64,000 nt of DNA from Leisingera sp. NJS204 (GCF_004123675.1 NZ_CP035417.1:2099501-2163500), one strand, 5' to 3'; shown: positions 30,135 to 40,622, counted from the stretch's first letter. Notes: generated by a model from the sequence alone, not told the origin. Numbers and translations: made by a program.

Positions 30135-30669
30135 AAGCAAAATCAACGAGCCCGGGCCGAAGCAGGCCGAAGCAACCCCGGCTCCCACTGCTGCGCCGGC
30201 GGCTCCGGTCAGCGACTACAGGTCCAGCGCCCCCAAGGCCAAGCCAGCCGCGTCGCTGCTCAGCTCTGACCTGCACATCACCGGCAACGTTAAGACCACC
30301 GGCGACATCCAAGTCGAAGGCACGGTCGAAGGCGACATCCGCGCGCATCTGCTGACGGTCGGTGAAACTGCCACCATCAAGGGCGAGGTCACCGCCGATG
30401 ACGTGGTCATCAACGGCCGTATCGTTGGCCGCGTGCGCGGCCTGAAGGTGCGCCTGACCGCCACCGCCCGCGTCGAAGGCGATATCATCCACAAGACCAT
30501 CGCCATTGAAAGCGGCGCCCACTTCGAAGGCTCTGTGCAGCGCCAGGACGACCCGCTGAACCCGGGCGGCCGCAAATCCGCCCCCGCCGCAGCACCTTCT
30601 GCCGTTCCGGCTCCGGCCCCGTCTGCAGCCGTAAAAGCAGCGACTGCCGCGCATAAAGCCGAGGGCTGA
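30124..30669 (+). CDS. Bactofilin
   Basis: 181 residues. Residues about 45-145 form the DUF583/bactofilin beta-helix with regular repeats (DLHITGNVKTTGDIQVEGTVEGDI; GETATIKGEVTADDVVINGRIVGRV; ATARVEGDIIHKTIAIESGAHFEGSV); both ends are Pro/Ala-rich tails, as usual. Bactofilins polymerise without nucleotide and anchor cell-wall enzymes. The start lies inside the 3' end of the M23 gene (11-base overlap), so the two are co-translated and probably act together. Confidence 0.93.
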   Translation: MFSKSKINEPGPKQAEATPAPTAAPAAPVSDYRSSAPKAKPAASLLSSDLHITGNVKTTGDIQVEGTVEGDIRAHLLTVGETATIKGEVTADDVVINGRIVGRVRGLKVRLTATARVEGDIIHKTIAIESGAHFEGSVQRQDDPLNPGGRKSAPAAAPSAVPAPAPSAAVKAATAAHKAEG

Positions 30670-30704
30670 TCCGCCGTTACTGCCGGATCCGGCATGACCA
30701 TTTC

Positions 30705-30736
30705 AAAAGCCGCAGGCCATCGCCTGCGGCTTTTTT
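30705..30736 (+). terminator. Terminator after bactofilin
   Basis: AAAAGCCGCAGGC-CATC-GCCTGCGGCTTTT: 13-bp stem with a tetraloop, followed by further T residues, 36 bases past the stop. A textbook intrinsic terminator. Confidence 0.92.
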
Positions 30737-30883
30737 GTACCCGGTCAGCTTCGCATTCTGCCAGTCCCGCAACGGTATCTTGTATTCCTTACCTTGCACC
30801 CGCGAGTTGAGGCCGATAGTTAACACGGAAAATACAGGACTGCGGCCCGGCACGCGGCACAACGAAAAGGGTATTTTTGGGAA

Positions 30884-32128
30884 ATGGCGACAGTAAACTT
30901 GAATGATCCGAGCGGAACCTGGTCGCTCAATGACCTGAACTCTCCGGATTTTGCCAACGCAAGCATCACAACGCAAACTTCCAGCCTGATTGTCTTTACC
31001 GGCACCAACGGGGCTGGCTTCAGCCTGACCGGGGATTTTTCCTCCGCGTCCCCTTATTCCTGGACGCTAAAGTCTCTCAGCATCACATCCTACGGAACTC
31101 CAGTTCTTTCGTTCTCCGGCTTTTCGATGAATTTCTACACGTTCGCCTCCTCCAGCGGCGCACGTCTGGAAGCATCCATTCTGGCCGGCAGCGATACAAT
31201 CACCTCCAACATGGCCGAGGGACAGCGCTGGCTCACCCATGGCGGCAATGATACAATCAAGCTTGGAACCGGTGACGACACGCTGTACGGCGGCAGCGGC
31301 ACGGACCGCCTGATTATTGCCGACACATTCGGCAATGCGTCTTTCTCCTCAAACTTCAGTACGGTCACAATCGACTCGGGCGATGGCCGCGATATTGTGT
31401 CCTCGATCGAACAGCTGGAATTTTCCGACCGGACCTTTGCCCTGACAACCGGCAGCTACAGCGGCAATTCCCTGACCGGCGACACATCCGCCGGGCTTTC
31501 CAGCGACCTGATTTTAGGCGGCGCCGGCAATGACACCTTGTCCGGTCTGTCTGGCAGCGACTTGTTGCTGGGGGAAGATGGCAATGACCGCCTGCTGGGT
31601 GGCGCCGGTCGCGATACGCTCAACGGCGGCGATGGCGATGACGACCTTTGGGGGGGCAGCGGACGCGACATGCTGATTGGCGGCATGGGCGATGATCTGC
31701 TGATTGGCGGCAAACACGGCGACAGGCTGCTGGGCGGCGGCGGCGCCGATGAGCTGAAGGGCGGCCATGGCAAGGACGTTCTGATCGGCAATTCGGGCAA
31801 CGACCTGCTGGTCGGCGGCGGCGGCAGCGATACACTGAAGGGCGAGTCCGGGCGCGACATGCTGCTGGGCCACAAGGGCAACGACGTGCTGACCGGCGGC
31901 AGCAACGCGGATACCTTCGTCTTCCACAAAGGCCACGGCAACGACACTATCACCGATTTCACCGCCGGAGAGGACCGCATCGCGATCGGCCGCGGCGCCT
32001 CCCGGCTGAGCCAGCTGGATTTTGACAGCCAAGGCGATGACGTCCTGGTCTCCTTTGCCAATGTCACCATTCTGGTGGAAGACATCACCGTGGCGCAGCT
32101 GCAGGACGCGGACAACTTCCTGTTCTGA
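30884..32128 (+). CDS. RTX calcium-binding protein
   Basis: 414 residues. The first about 110 residues are a Ser/Thr/Asn-rich beta domain without a signal peptide. Residues about 115-350 hold at least twelve RTX nonapeptide repeats of the form GGxGxDxLx (for example GGAGNDTLS, GEDGNDRLL, GGDGDDDLW, GGHGKDVLI, GGGGSDTLK), which fold as a calcium-filled beta roll, and the C-terminus DADNFLF resembles a type I secretion signal. No ABC exporter genes are nearby. Extracellular or surface role; target unknown. Confidence 0.9.
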   Translation: MATVNLNDPSGTWSLNDLNSPDFANASITTQTSSLIVFTGTNGAGFSLTGDFSSASPYSWTLKSLSITSYGTPVLSFSGFSMNFYTFASSSGARLEASILAGSDTITSNMAEGQRWLTHGGNDTIKLGTGDDTLYGGSGTDRLIIADTFGNASFSSNFSTVTIDSGDGRDIVSSIEQLEFSDRTFALTTGSYSGNSLTGDTSAGLSSDLILGGAGNDTLSGLSGSDLLLGEDGNDRLLGGAGRDTLNGGDGDDDLWGGSGRDMLIGGMGDDLLIGGKHGDRLLGGGGADELKGGHGKDVLIGNSGNDLLVGGGGSDTLKGESGRDMLLGHKGNDVLTGGSNADTFVFHKGHGNDTITDFTAGEDRIAIGRGASRLSQLDFDSQGDDVLVSFANVTILVEDITVAQLQDADNFLF

Positions 32129-32151
32129 CCGCTGCAACCATTGACCTGCTC

Positions 32152-32178
32152 AAGGCGCGCCCCGGCGGCGCGCCTTTT
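32152..32178. terminator. Bidirectional terminator
   Basis: AAGGCGCGCC-CCGGC-GGCGCGCCTT followed by TT. It sits between the convergent RTX gene (ends 32128) and the DUF3179 gene (ends 32180). Confidence 0.8.
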
Positions 32179-32179
32179 G

Positions 32180-33142
32180 TCATTTCAGCATCCACCGCCC
32201 GTCCGGCCAGAAGGCGTGAAAGGCAAAGGCAAACATCACATCATGCGCCACGTCGAACCCGCTTGCGTCGCGCACCCGGACCGAGCCGATGTCCCGCCCC
32301 TTGGCCAGCGTGCCCGCATCCAGCGCCGAGGCCTGCCCGGCCCGCCAGCTGAGCACCACGCCCGCTTCCCGGATCTCGCCCGTTTTTGCCAGCCGCGCCA
32401 GCGGCCAGGCCCGGCTGCCGACCCGCACCACCCGGTCCAGCGGTGCCAGCCCATGCGGCGGCGGGGTGCCGTCATACAGAAACGGCCAGTCTGACGTGTC
32501 ATACCCCCGGTAAGGGTTTTGCCCGTAGCGCCTGTTATAGCCAGGCTGCGCCATCACCAGACCATCCGGGTTGCGCGCTTTGAACTCTTGCCAGCTTTCG
32601 ACCCAGCTGGGCAGACTGGCCAGCCGCTGGCCGCTCATCTCGCCGGCAATGCCGGTGCCGATCGCCTGCTGCCACCAGCTTTGGGTTTCGCGGTCATACA
32701 TCACCATGTCGGAATAACGCAGCTTGCCGGTGACCCCGAACCGCAGCACCCCCGCCCGGGTGCGCCGGTCGAATGTCATCGCCGAATTGCACAAGGGGCA
32801 ATAGGTCACCGCCACCGGCACGCCTGCCACCACATCGTTCACGATCTCATGCCAGGTAAGGTAACGCAGCGGATAGGCGCGGGCCGGCGCGCCCTCTATT
32901 TCCAGCGCGATCACCGGCTCCCGCGGCGTCAGCCGCCGGTCCCTGGCCGCCGCTGTGAACTGCGGCGCATCCAGCGCCGGAATGCCGTCCTTGGGCACCC
33001 CGCCGGAGCGGATCTGCCCCCAATCCCCGACACTCGTCCGGCTGAAATCGGTTTTCGGCCATTCACGTTTCCATTGGGCAGGCTCAGCCTGCGCCATCCA
33101 GGGCAAAAACATTGCCGCACTCATCAACAAACGTCCCAGCAT
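32180..33142 (-). CDS. DUF3179 domain-containing exported protein
   Basis: 320 residues. Starts MLGRLLMSAAMFLPWMAQA, a Sec signal peptide, with GGGAG upstream of the ATG at 33142. The body matches DUF3179: YLTWHEIVNDVVAGVPVAVTYCPLCNSAMTFDR with its CPLC motif, and FGVTGKLRYSDMVMYDRETQSWWQQ. The CxxC suggests metal or redox chemistry, but no activity is established. It stands alone between the RTX gene and the cyclophilins. Confidence 0.88.
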   Translation of the reverse strand: MLGRLLMSAAMFLPWMAQAEPAQWKREWPKTDFSRTSVGDWGQIRSGGVPKDGIPALDAPQFTAAARDRRLTPREPVIALEIEGAPARAYPLRYLTWHEIVNDVVAGVPVAVTYCPLCNSAMTFDRRTRAGVLRFGVTGKLRYSDMVMYDRETQSWWQQAIGTGIAGEMSGQRLASLPSWVESWQEFKARNPDGLVMAQPGYNRRYGQNPYRGYDTSDWPFLYDGTPPPHGLAPLDRVVRVGSRAWPLARLAKTGEIREAGVVLSWRAGQASALDAGTLAKGRDIGSVRVRDASGFDVAHDVMFAFAFHAFWPDGRWMLK

Positions 33143-33314
33143 ACAAAACTCCCTGCTGAACCCCCAGTATTCGGGACAAGCCGGGACTGAACAGTGGGAA
33201 ACACAGGCTTGTGACATCATGTCAGAGGCTTGGCACAGCGCAGGGCTGCAACGGCAAAGGCCCGCCCCCGGATACCGGGAACGGGCCTTGGATTTTCCGG
33301 AAAACCGGAGGTCC

Positions 33315-33863
33315 TTATTCGGTGACGGTCACCTTGGTCATGGCGTCGGGCTGGCCGATCACCGCGCCGTTTCCGCCTGTGCCCAGCTTGATCGCGTCAA
33401 CCACATCCATGCCGCCGGTCACCTTGCCGACAACCGTGTACTGGCCGTTCAGGAAATGGCCCGCATCAAACATGATGAAGAACTGCGAATTGGCGCTGTT
33501 CGGGTTTTGCGACCGGGCCATGCCGACCACGCCGCGGTCAAACGGCAGGTCCGAGAACTCGGCCGGCAGATCGGGACGGCTGGAACCGCCGCGCCCGGCA
33601 GCACTCATGTCGCCGCCGGCCTTGCCGAACTCGACGTCGCCGGTCTGCGCCATGAAGCCCTCGATCACCCGGTGGAACACCACGCCGTCATACTGGCCCT
33701 CAGTGGCCAGTGCGGTGATCTGCGCCACATGTTTGGGCGCCACATCCTCAAAGAGGTCGATCTTGATGGTGCCGTTGGCCTCGCCCTCGACCTGAACTTC
33801 CAGGCCGGTAGCAAAAGCAGGCCCTGCTGCCAGCAGAGCCACCAGGGACAGGCTTTTAAGCAT
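33315..33863 (-). CDS. Periplasmic peptidyl-prolyl cis-trans isomerase (cyclophilin)
   Basis: 182 residues. The first 18 (MLKSLSLVALLAAGPAFA) are a signal peptide. The cyclophilin fold shows YDGVVFHRVIEGFMAQTGDVEFG, with the active-site FHRVI, then MARSQNPNSANSQFFIMF and HFLNGQYTVVGKV. It speeds proline isomerisation in exported proteins. Its start overlaps the stop of the upstream cytoplasmic cyclophilin by eight bases, so the two compartments are served by one transcript. A hairpin (about 33255-33288) may end the unit. Confidence 0.92.
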   Translation of the reverse strand: MLKSLSLVALLAAGPAFATGLEVQVEGEANGTIKIDLFEDVAPKHVAQITALATEGQYDGVVFHRVIEGFMAQTGDVEFGKAGGDMSAAGRGGSSRPDLPAEFSDLPFDRGVVGMARSQNPNSANSQFFIMFDAGHFLNGQYTVVGKVTGGMDVVDAIKLGTGGNGAVIGQPDAMTKVTVTE

Positions 33864-34362
33864 CCGCAGCTACCTTTACGCTGATCATCCGGTCCGGGTT
33901 TGCCGGCGGCTCGCCTTTGGTGATCGCATCCACATGCTCCATACCCTCAATGACACGGCCATAAACGGTGTACTGGCCGTTCAGGAAGTGGTTGTCCTTG
34001 AAGTTGATGAAAAACTGCGAGTTGGCGCTGTCCGGGTTCGCCGAGCGCGCAGCACCCAGAGTGCCGCGGTCATGCGGCAGCTTGGAAAACTCAGCCGGCA
34101 GGTTCGGCAGGTCCGAGCCGCCAGTTCCCGCCATGCGGATGTTGAAACCGTCTTCCATGTCGCCATTGGCCACGTCGCCGGTCTGCGCCATGAAGCCGTC
34201 AATCACCCGGTGGAAACAGACGTTGTCGTATTCGCCGGCACGGGCCAGTTCCTTCATGCGCTCGGCGTGTTTCGGCGCCACGTCGGGCAGCAGCTCAATC
34301 ACGACGTTGCCGTCTTTCAGTTCAACAATAACGGTGTTTTCGGGATCTTTAATCTCGGCCAT
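33856..34362 (-). CDS. Cytoplasmic peptidyl-prolyl cis-trans isomerase (cyclophilin)
   Basis: 168 residues with no signal peptide: MAEIKDPENTVIVELKDGNVVIELLPDVAPKH, then YDNVCFHRVIDGFMAQTGDVANGD and ARSANPDSANSQFFINF. The ATG at 34362 has AGGAG just upstream; the far longer in-frame reading is a shadow of pgk on the other strand. First gene of the two-cyclophilin unit, divergent from pgk. Confidence 0.93.
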   Translation of the reverse strand: MAEIKDPENTVIVELKDGNVVIELLPDVAPKHAERMKELARAGEYDNVCFHRVIDGFMAQTGDVANGDMEDGFNIRMAGTGGSDLPNLPAEFSKLPHDRGTLGAARSANPDSANSQFFINFKDNHFLNGQYTVYGRVIEGMEHVDAITKGEPPANPDRMISVKVAADA

Positions 34363-34501
34363 CTGGCTCTCCTGTCGTCGAAATTTGCACAGATACCTAA
34401 GGCCAGCGCCCGGAAATGCCAAGGGAGCATTGACTGATGCGCAAAAACCCCCGAAACAGCCCGCGGATTTACCTGCATTTTCACCATAAGGGGTCTCGCT
34501 G

Positions 34502-35692
<1,191 letters not shown>

Positions 35693-35901
35693 CCGGAAAC
35701 GCCCGCCCGGTCAGCCGGACGGGCGCCTTCCGCGGGTTGCGGGTTCAGGAGCCCCCTTCCGCTCCCGGCCGTGCCGAGAAAAATCACCCTGTGGACAGTT
35801 TTAGGATTCACAAGCCGATTCGGTTGTGGCATAACAGAGGCAGACGCCGGGAAACGGCGCAAAAACAAAAACTTGAGCAGTAACATACAGGCACCTCCAA
35901 A

Positions 35902-36201
35902 GTGACCCGAAGCAATCGCCCGTCGCTGGGCGCCATCGCCTTTTTTGCCATCGCCTTCGCGCTCAGCGCGTATTTCACCTTTGCGGCGGTGCAGGGCGAC
36001 TTCGGTCTGTTCAGACGGGTCGAGATCCAAGCCGAAGCAGAAGAACTGCGGCTGGATCTCGACCGTCTCCAGTCCCGGATCGGCGGCATGGAAAACCTGA
36101 CCCGCCGCCTGTCCGACGACTATCTCGACCTTGATCTCCTGGATGAGCAGGCCCGCTCGGTGCTTGGCCTTGTCCGCGCGGACGAGATTGTCATCCGCTA
36201 A
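35902..36201 (+). CDS. Septum formation initiator protein, FtsB/DivIC-like
   Basis: 99 residues starting with GTG. One membrane helix (about 10-30, LGAIAFFAIAFALSAYFTFAAVQ), then a coiled coil (about 40-78, AEAEELRLDLDRLQSRIGGMENL) and a short conserved tail (LLDEQARSVLGLVRADEIVI). This is the FtsB/DivIC layout: a bitopic divisome protein whose coiled coil pairs with FtsL. It lies between pgk and the pdh operon, a common place for it in alphaproteobacteria. Confidence 0.88.
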   Translation: MTRSNRPSLGAIAFFAIAFALSAYFTFAAVQGDFGLFRRVEIQAEAEELRLDLDRLQSRIGGMENLTRRLSDDYLDLDLLDEQARSVLGLVRADEIVIR

Positions 36202-36341
36202 GCGCCCTCCTGTCCGTCCCCCCTTTGCCGCGCTTGCTGTTTGCTGCGTGGCATTTTTGCGTTCCATGGGCGGATTTTTACGCGGCGGAAACCCCGCGGC
36301 AGAATAACACTATTCAGCCGGGCCAAAACCGGGTATCAATT

Positions 36342-36357
36342 GGTTTAACACTAAACT
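36342..36357 (+). promoter_or_regulatory. Shared palindrome before pdhA
   Basis: GGTTTA-ACAC-TAAACT ends 28 bases before the pdhA ATG. It matches the lpd-strand copy before lpd (AGTTTA-ACGG-TAAACT) in both arms but for one base. Candidate operator of the pyruvate dehydrogenase genes. Confidence 0.65.
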
Positions 36358-36385
36358 ATCTAGCCTGCAGGGGGAGTCGACCACC

Positions 36386-37402
36386 ATGGCCGCTAGGAAA
36401 AGCGCAAAGAAACCAAACGTTTCTGCCGAAGAGCTTACGAAACACTACCGCGAAATGCTGCTGATCCGCCGATTCGAGGAAAAATCCGGCCAGCTTTACG
36501 GCATGGGTCTGATCGGCGGCTTCTGCCACCTCTACATCGGCCAGGAAGCGGTTGTTGTCGGGCTTGAGGCCGCAGCTGAGGAAGGCGACAAGCGCGTCAC
36601 CTCCTACCGCGACCACGGCCATATGCTGGCCTGCGGCATGGACCCGGACGGCGTCATGGCCGAATTGACCGGCCGCGAGGGCGGCTACTCCAAGGGCAAG
36701 GGCGGCTCCATGCATATGTTCTCGAAAGAGAAGCATTTCTATGGCGGCCACGGCATCGTCGGCGCCCAGGTGCCGCTTGGTGCCGGCCTTGCCTTTGCCG
36801 ACAAATACAAGGGCAACGGCCGCGTGACATTCGCCTATTTCGGTGACGGTGCCGCCAACCAGGGCCAGGTCTACGAGACCTTCAACATGGCCGCCCTGTG
36901 GAAGCTGCCGGTGGTCTTCGTGATCGAGAACAACCAATACGCCATGGGCACCTCGCAGCAGCGTTCCACCTCCAGCGCCGAGATCTGGGAACGCGGCAAG
37001 GCCTTCGGCATTCCGGGTGAGGCGGTCGACGGCATGAACGTGCTGTCCGTCAAGGAAGCCGGCGAGCGCGCCGTGGCCCACTGCCGCAGCGGCGACGGCC
37101 CCTATATCCTCGAAGTCAAAACCTACCGCTACCGCGGCCACTCAATGTCGGATCCGGCCAAATACCGCACCCGCGAAGAGGTCCAGAAAATGCGCGAAGA
37201 GCGTGACCCGATCGAGCACGTCCGCGAGATGCTGCTGACCGGCAAACACGCGACCGAGGACGACCTCAAGGCGATCGACAAGGAGATCAAGGAAATCGTC
37301 TCCAAGTCCGCAGATTTCGCCAAGGAAAGCCCGGAACCCGCGCTCGAAGAGCTGTGGACCGACATTTACGCCGACGAAGTCCCGCAGGAGGCCAGCGCCT
37401 GA
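36386..37402 (+). CDS. pdhA: Pyruvate dehydrogenase E1 component, alpha subunit
   Basis: 338 residues. Thiamine diphosphate motif GDGAANQG at 153-160 through ENN at 181-183, the HGIVGAQVPLGAGLAFA block, and the phosphorylation-loop-like RYRGHSMSDPAKYRTREEV. With the beta subunit it decarboxylates pyruvate and acetylates the E2 lipoyl group. GGGGGAG lies upstream of the ATG. Its stop overlaps the next start by one base (TGATG). The shared palindrome upstream suggests co-regulation with lpd. Confidence 0.96.
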   Translation: MAARKSAKKPNVSAEELTKHYREMLLIRRFEEKSGQLYGMGLIGGFCHLYIGQEAVVVGLEAAAEEGDKRVTSYRDHGHMLACGMDPDGVMAELTGREGGYSKGKGGSMHMFSKEKHFYGGHGIVGAQVPLGAGLAFADKYKGNGRVTFAYFGDGAANQGQVYETFNMAALWKLPVVFVIENNQYAMGTSQQRSTSSAEIWERGKAFGIPGEAVDGMNVLSVKEAGERAVAHCRSGDGPYILEVKTYRYRGHSMSDPAKYRTREEVQKMREERDPIEHVREMLLTGKHATEDDLKAIDKEIKEIVSKSADFAKESPEPALEELWTDIYADEVPQEASA

Positions 37403-37788
37403 TGCCGCATTTCGAAATCCACGCAACGGATGTTGAGGCCGCAAAGACCTTTTACAGCGGTCTGTTCGGCTGGCAGTTTGAGCCGATGCCGGGCGGCGAA
37501 GATATGGCGTATCACCTGATCGAAGGCGCCGATATCGGCATGGCCCATGGCGTGACCGGCGGCCTGATGAAACGTATGGGCGATGCCCCTGCCGCCGGCG
37601 GCCCGGTCCGAGGCGGCACCATGACATTTGAAGTCGACGACTGTGACGAGCGCTACAGCTGGGCGCTTGGCAACGGCGGCGCCGAGGCGCTGCCGCCCCA
37701 GGACTATCCCGGAATTGGCCGCTGCGCCTATGTTGAGGACGGTCAAGGCAACATCGTCGGAATGATCACTCCTGCGGAGAGCAACTGA
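37402..37788 (+). CDS. VOC-fold (glyoxalase/bleomycin-resistance type) protein
   Basis: 128 residues with paired beta-alpha-beta-beta-beta units: [31 protein letters not shown], then [22 protein letters not shown], ending [14 protein letters not shown]. It is of the small single-domain VOC type that resembles stress-response or glyoxalase-like proteins. The ATG overlaps the pdhA stop by one base, with GCAGGAGG just upstream, and pdhB begins one base after its stop, so it is fully embedded in the pdh operon. Its role there is not known; detoxifying a reactive carbonyl made by the complex is only a guess. Confidence 0.85.
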   Translation: MPHFEIHATDVEAAKTFYSGLFGWQFEPMPGGEDMAYHLIEGADIGMAHGVTGGLMKRMGDAPAAGGPVRGGTMTFEVDDCDERYSWALGNGGAEALPPQDYPGIGRCAYVEDGQGNIVGMITPAESN

Positions 37789-37789
37789 T

Positions 37790-39160
37790 ATGGCAACCGA
37801 AATTCTTATGCCCGCCCTGTCGCCGACCATGGAGGAAGGCACGCTGGCCAAATGGCTGGTCAAGGAAGGCGATACCGTGAACTCCGGCGATATCATGGCC
37901 GAGATCGAAACCGACAAGGCCACGATGGAGTTCGAAGCTGTTGACGAAGGCATCGTCGGCAAGATCCTGATCGGCGAAGGCACCGAAGGCGTCAAGGTGA
38001 ACACGCCCATCGCGGTGCTGGTCGAGGACGGAGAGAGCTACGACGCCTCTGCCGCGCCGGCATCCGCCGCCGCCAGCGAAGCGCCGGCGGCCGAGGCACC
38101 TGCGGCGCCCGCAGCTGCTGCCGCGGCTGCGCCGGTCGCCTCCGTGACCCTGGAACCGGATTATCCGGAAGGCACCGAAATGGTGCAGACCACGGTCCGC
38201 GAAGCCCTGCGCGACGCCATGGCCGAGGAAATGCGCCGCGACGAAGATGTGTTCCTGATGGGCGAGGAAGTCGCCGAGTACCAGGGCGCCTATAAGATCT
38301 CCCAGGGCCTGCTGGACGAATTCGGCGCCAAGCGGGTGATCGACACGCCGATCACCGAACATGGCTTTGCCGGCATCGCCACCGGTGCGGCCTTCGGGGG
38401 CTTGCGCCCGATTGTCGAGTTCATGACCTTCAACTTCGCCATGCAGGCGATTGACCACATCATCAACTCGGCGGCCAAGACGCTGTATATGTCCGGCGGC
38501 CAGATGGGCGCCCCGATGGTGTTCCGCGGCCCCAATGGTGCTGCCGCCCGCGTCGGCGCCCAGCACAGCCAGGACTACGCCGCCTGGTACATGCAGATCC
38601 CCGGCCTCAAGGTGGTGATGCCCTACTCCGCGTCCGACGCCAAGGGGCTGATGAAAACCGCGATCCGTGATCCCAACCCGGTGATCTTTCTGGAGAACGA
38701 GATCCTCTATGGCCGCGCCTTTGATGTGCCTAAGCTGGATGACTACACCGTCCCCTTCGGCAAGGCCCGGATCTGGCGTGAAGGCACCGACGCCACCATC
38801 GTCTCCTTTGGCATTGGCATGACCTATGCGCTGGAAGCGGCTGATAAGCTTGCAGAAGACGGCATCTCGGCCGAGGTCATCGACCTGCGCACCATCCGCC
38901 CGATGGACCTGCCCACAGTGATCGCCTCGGTGCAGAAGACAAACCGTCTGGTCACGGTCGAGGAAGGCTGGCCGCAGGGTTCGGTCGGCAGCTATATTGC
39001 CTCGGAAGTGATGCAGCAGGCCTTCGATTACCTTGATGCGCCGGTCATCACCTGCACCGGCAAGGACGTGCCCATGCCTTATGCAGCCAATCTCGAACGC
39101 CACGCGCTGATCACCACGGATGAGGTGGTCGCAGCCGTGAAGCAAGTGACCTACCGGTAA
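37790..39160 (+). CDS. pdhB: Pyruvate dehydrogenase E1 component, beta subunit, with lipoyl domain
   Basis: 456 residues. Residues 1-80 form a lipoyl domain with K43 in [10 protein letters not shown]; an Ala/Pro-rich linker (about 85-120) follows; the transketolase-like beta subunit starts near 130 ([34 protein letters not shown]) with [21 protein letters not shown] and the C-terminal [16 protein letters not shown]. An N-terminal lipoyl domain on E1-beta is known in alphaproteobacteria. The domain is almost identical to that of the following E2 gene. Confidence 0.96.
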   Translation: MATEILMPALSPTMEEGTLAKWLVKEGDTVNSGDIMAEIETDKATMEFEAVDEGIVGKILIGEGTEGVKVNTPIAVLVEDGESYDASAAPASAAASEAPAAEAPAAPAAAAAAAPVASVTLEPDYPEGTEMVQTTVREALRDAMAEEMRRDEDVFLMGEEVAEYQGAYKISQGLLDEFGAKRVIDTPITEHGFAGIATGAAFGGLRPIVEFMTFNFAMQAIDHIINSAAKTLYMSGGQMGAPMVFRGPNGAAARVGAQHSQDYAAWYMQIPGLKVVMPYSASDAKGLMKTAIRDPNPVIFLENEILYGRAFDVPKLDDYTVPFGKARIWREGTDATIVSFGIGMTYALEAADKLAEDGISAEVIDLRTIRPMDLPTVIASVQKTNRLVTVEEGWPQGSVGSYIASEVMQQAFDYLDAPVITCTGKDVPMPYAANLERHALITTDEVVAAVKQVTYR

Positions 39161-39171
39161 GGAGCCTCAAG

Positions 39172-40485
39172 ATGCCCACAGAAATCCTGATGCCCGCGCT
39201 GTCTCCCACCATGGAGGAAGGCACCCTTGCCAAATGGCTGGTCAAGGAGGGCGACACCGTCTCCTCCGGCGACCTGATCGCCGAGATTGAAACCGACAAG
39301 GCCACCATGGAATTCGAAGCCGTGGACGAAGGCGTGGTCGGCAAAATCCTGATCGCCGAAGGCTCCGAAGGCGTGAAGGTCAACACCCCGATCGCGGTGC
39401 TGCTGGAAGACGGCGAAAGCGCTGATGACATCGGCACTGCTCCGGCCTCCTCTGAACCCGCCGCAGCATCTGCCGCAGCCGAGCCGGGGCCTGCAGCGTC
39501 GCCCTCTCCTGCCGCGGCCTCACCAGCCCCGGCAGCCCCCGCCGCGTCTGATGGCAGCCGGATCTTCGCGTCACCGCTGGCGCGCCGCATCGCCGCGGAC
39601 AAGGGCCTGGACCTCGCCCAAATCAAAGGCTCAGGCCCCAAAGGCCGCATCGTCAAGGCAGACGTCGAAAGCGCCAAGCCGCAAGCCGCCGCTGCCCCGA
39701 AAGCAGACGCTGCACCCGCCGCCGCTGCCCCGGCGGCCGCAGCACCAGCAACCGGCCCCTCCGCCGATCAGGTTGCCCGCATGTACGAGGGCCGCGACTT
39801 CGAAGAGGTCAAACTGGACGGCATGCGCAAAACCATCGCCGCCCGCCTTACCGAAGCCAAGCAGACGGTGCCGCATTTCTACCTTCGCCGCGACATCCAG
39901 CTGGATGCGCTGCTGAAATTCCGCGGTGAGCTGAACAAGCAGCTTGAAGGCCGCGGCGTGAAGCTTTCGGTCAACGACTTCATCATCAAGGCCTGCGCCC
40001 TGGCGCTGCAATCGGTGCCGGATGCGAATGCTGTCTGGGCCGGCGACCGGGTTCTGAAAATGAAAGCCTCGGATGTGGCCGTTGCCGTCGCTATCGAAGG
40101 CGGTCTGTTCACCCCTGTTCTGCAGGACAGCGATATGAAATCGCTCTCTGCGCTCTCAACCGAGATGAAGGACCTCGCCAAACGCGCCCGCGACCGCAAG
40201 CTGGCGCCGCATGAATACCAGGGCGGCTCTTTCGCGATCTCCAACCTCGGCATGTTCGGCATCGACAATTTCGACGCCATCGTGAACCCGCCGCATGCCG
40301 GCATCCTGGCGGTTGGCGCCGGCGTCAAAAAGCCCATCGTCGGCAAAGACGGCGAGCTGGCGGTGGCCACGGTGATGTCCGTAACCCTATCGGTCGACCA
40401 CCGGGTGATCGACGGCGCCCTTGGCGCGGAGCTTTTGAACGCGATCAAGGACAACCTGGAAAACCCGATGGTGATGCTGGCCTGA
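39172..40485 (+). CDS. pdhC: Dihydrolipoamide acetyltransferase (E2)
   Basis: 437 residues. One lipoyl domain (1-80, K43 in [10 protein letters not shown]), a linker, the E3/E1-binding domain (about 125-160, [34 protein letters not shown]), a second Ala/Pro linker, and the catalytic domain ending in DHRVIDG, where H410 is the expected catalytic base. It moves the acetyl group from lipoyl to CoA and forms the core of the complex. It starts 11 bases after pdhB with AAGGAG upstream; last gene of the operon. Confidence 0.96.
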   Translation: MPTEILMPALSPTMEEGTLAKWLVKEGDTVSSGDLIAEIETDKATMEFEAVDEGVVGKILIAEGSEGVKVNTPIAVLLEDGESADDIGTAPASSEPAAASAAAEPGPAASPSPAAASPAPAAPAASDGSRIFASPLARRIAADKGLDLAQIKGSGPKGRIVKADVESAKPQAAAAPKADAAPAAAAPAAAAPATGPSADQVARMYEGRDFEEVKLDGMRKTIAARLTEAKQTVPHFYLRRDIQLDALLKFRGELNKQLEGRGVKLSVNDFIIKACALALQSVPDANAVWAGDRVLKMKASDVAVAVAIEGGLFTPVLQDSDMKSLSALSTEMKDLAKRARDRKLAPHEYQGGSFAISNLGMFGIDNFDAIVNPPHAGILAVGAGVKKPIVGKDGELAVATVMSVTLSVDHRVIDGALGAELLNAIKDNLENPMVMLA

Positions 40486-40510
40486 TCCGCCTTCACTGCG
40501 AAACCTTAAC

Positions 40511-40535
40511 AGCCCCGGCCAAGACCGGGGCTTTT
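40511..40535 (+). terminator. Terminator of the pdh operon
   Basis: AGCCCCGG-CCAAGA-CCGGGGCT followed by TTT, 25 bases past the pdhC stop. Confidence 0.88.
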
Positions 40536-40577
40536 CCTTTACCTCAAGACACGCGGTCAGGCAGCTGAACACAAACG

Positions 40578-40622
40578 AAAAAAGGGGCGCGCCCGCCCCC
40601 TTTCATCTTTCCAAAAATACTC
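40578..40622 (-). terminator. cysK terminator with TATTTnTGGAAAGATGAA motif (copy 2)
   Basis: On the minus strand GAGTATTTTTGGAAAGATGA leads directly into a GGGGGCG/CGCCCC hairpin and then TTTTTT. It begins 53 bases after the cysK stop. Same layout as at 8053 and 41979. Confidence 0.8.

Noticed and set aside
31500-31900. Dense short repeats resembling a tandem DNA repeat array
   Set aside because: They are the codons of RTX nonapeptide repeats within a normal reading frame.
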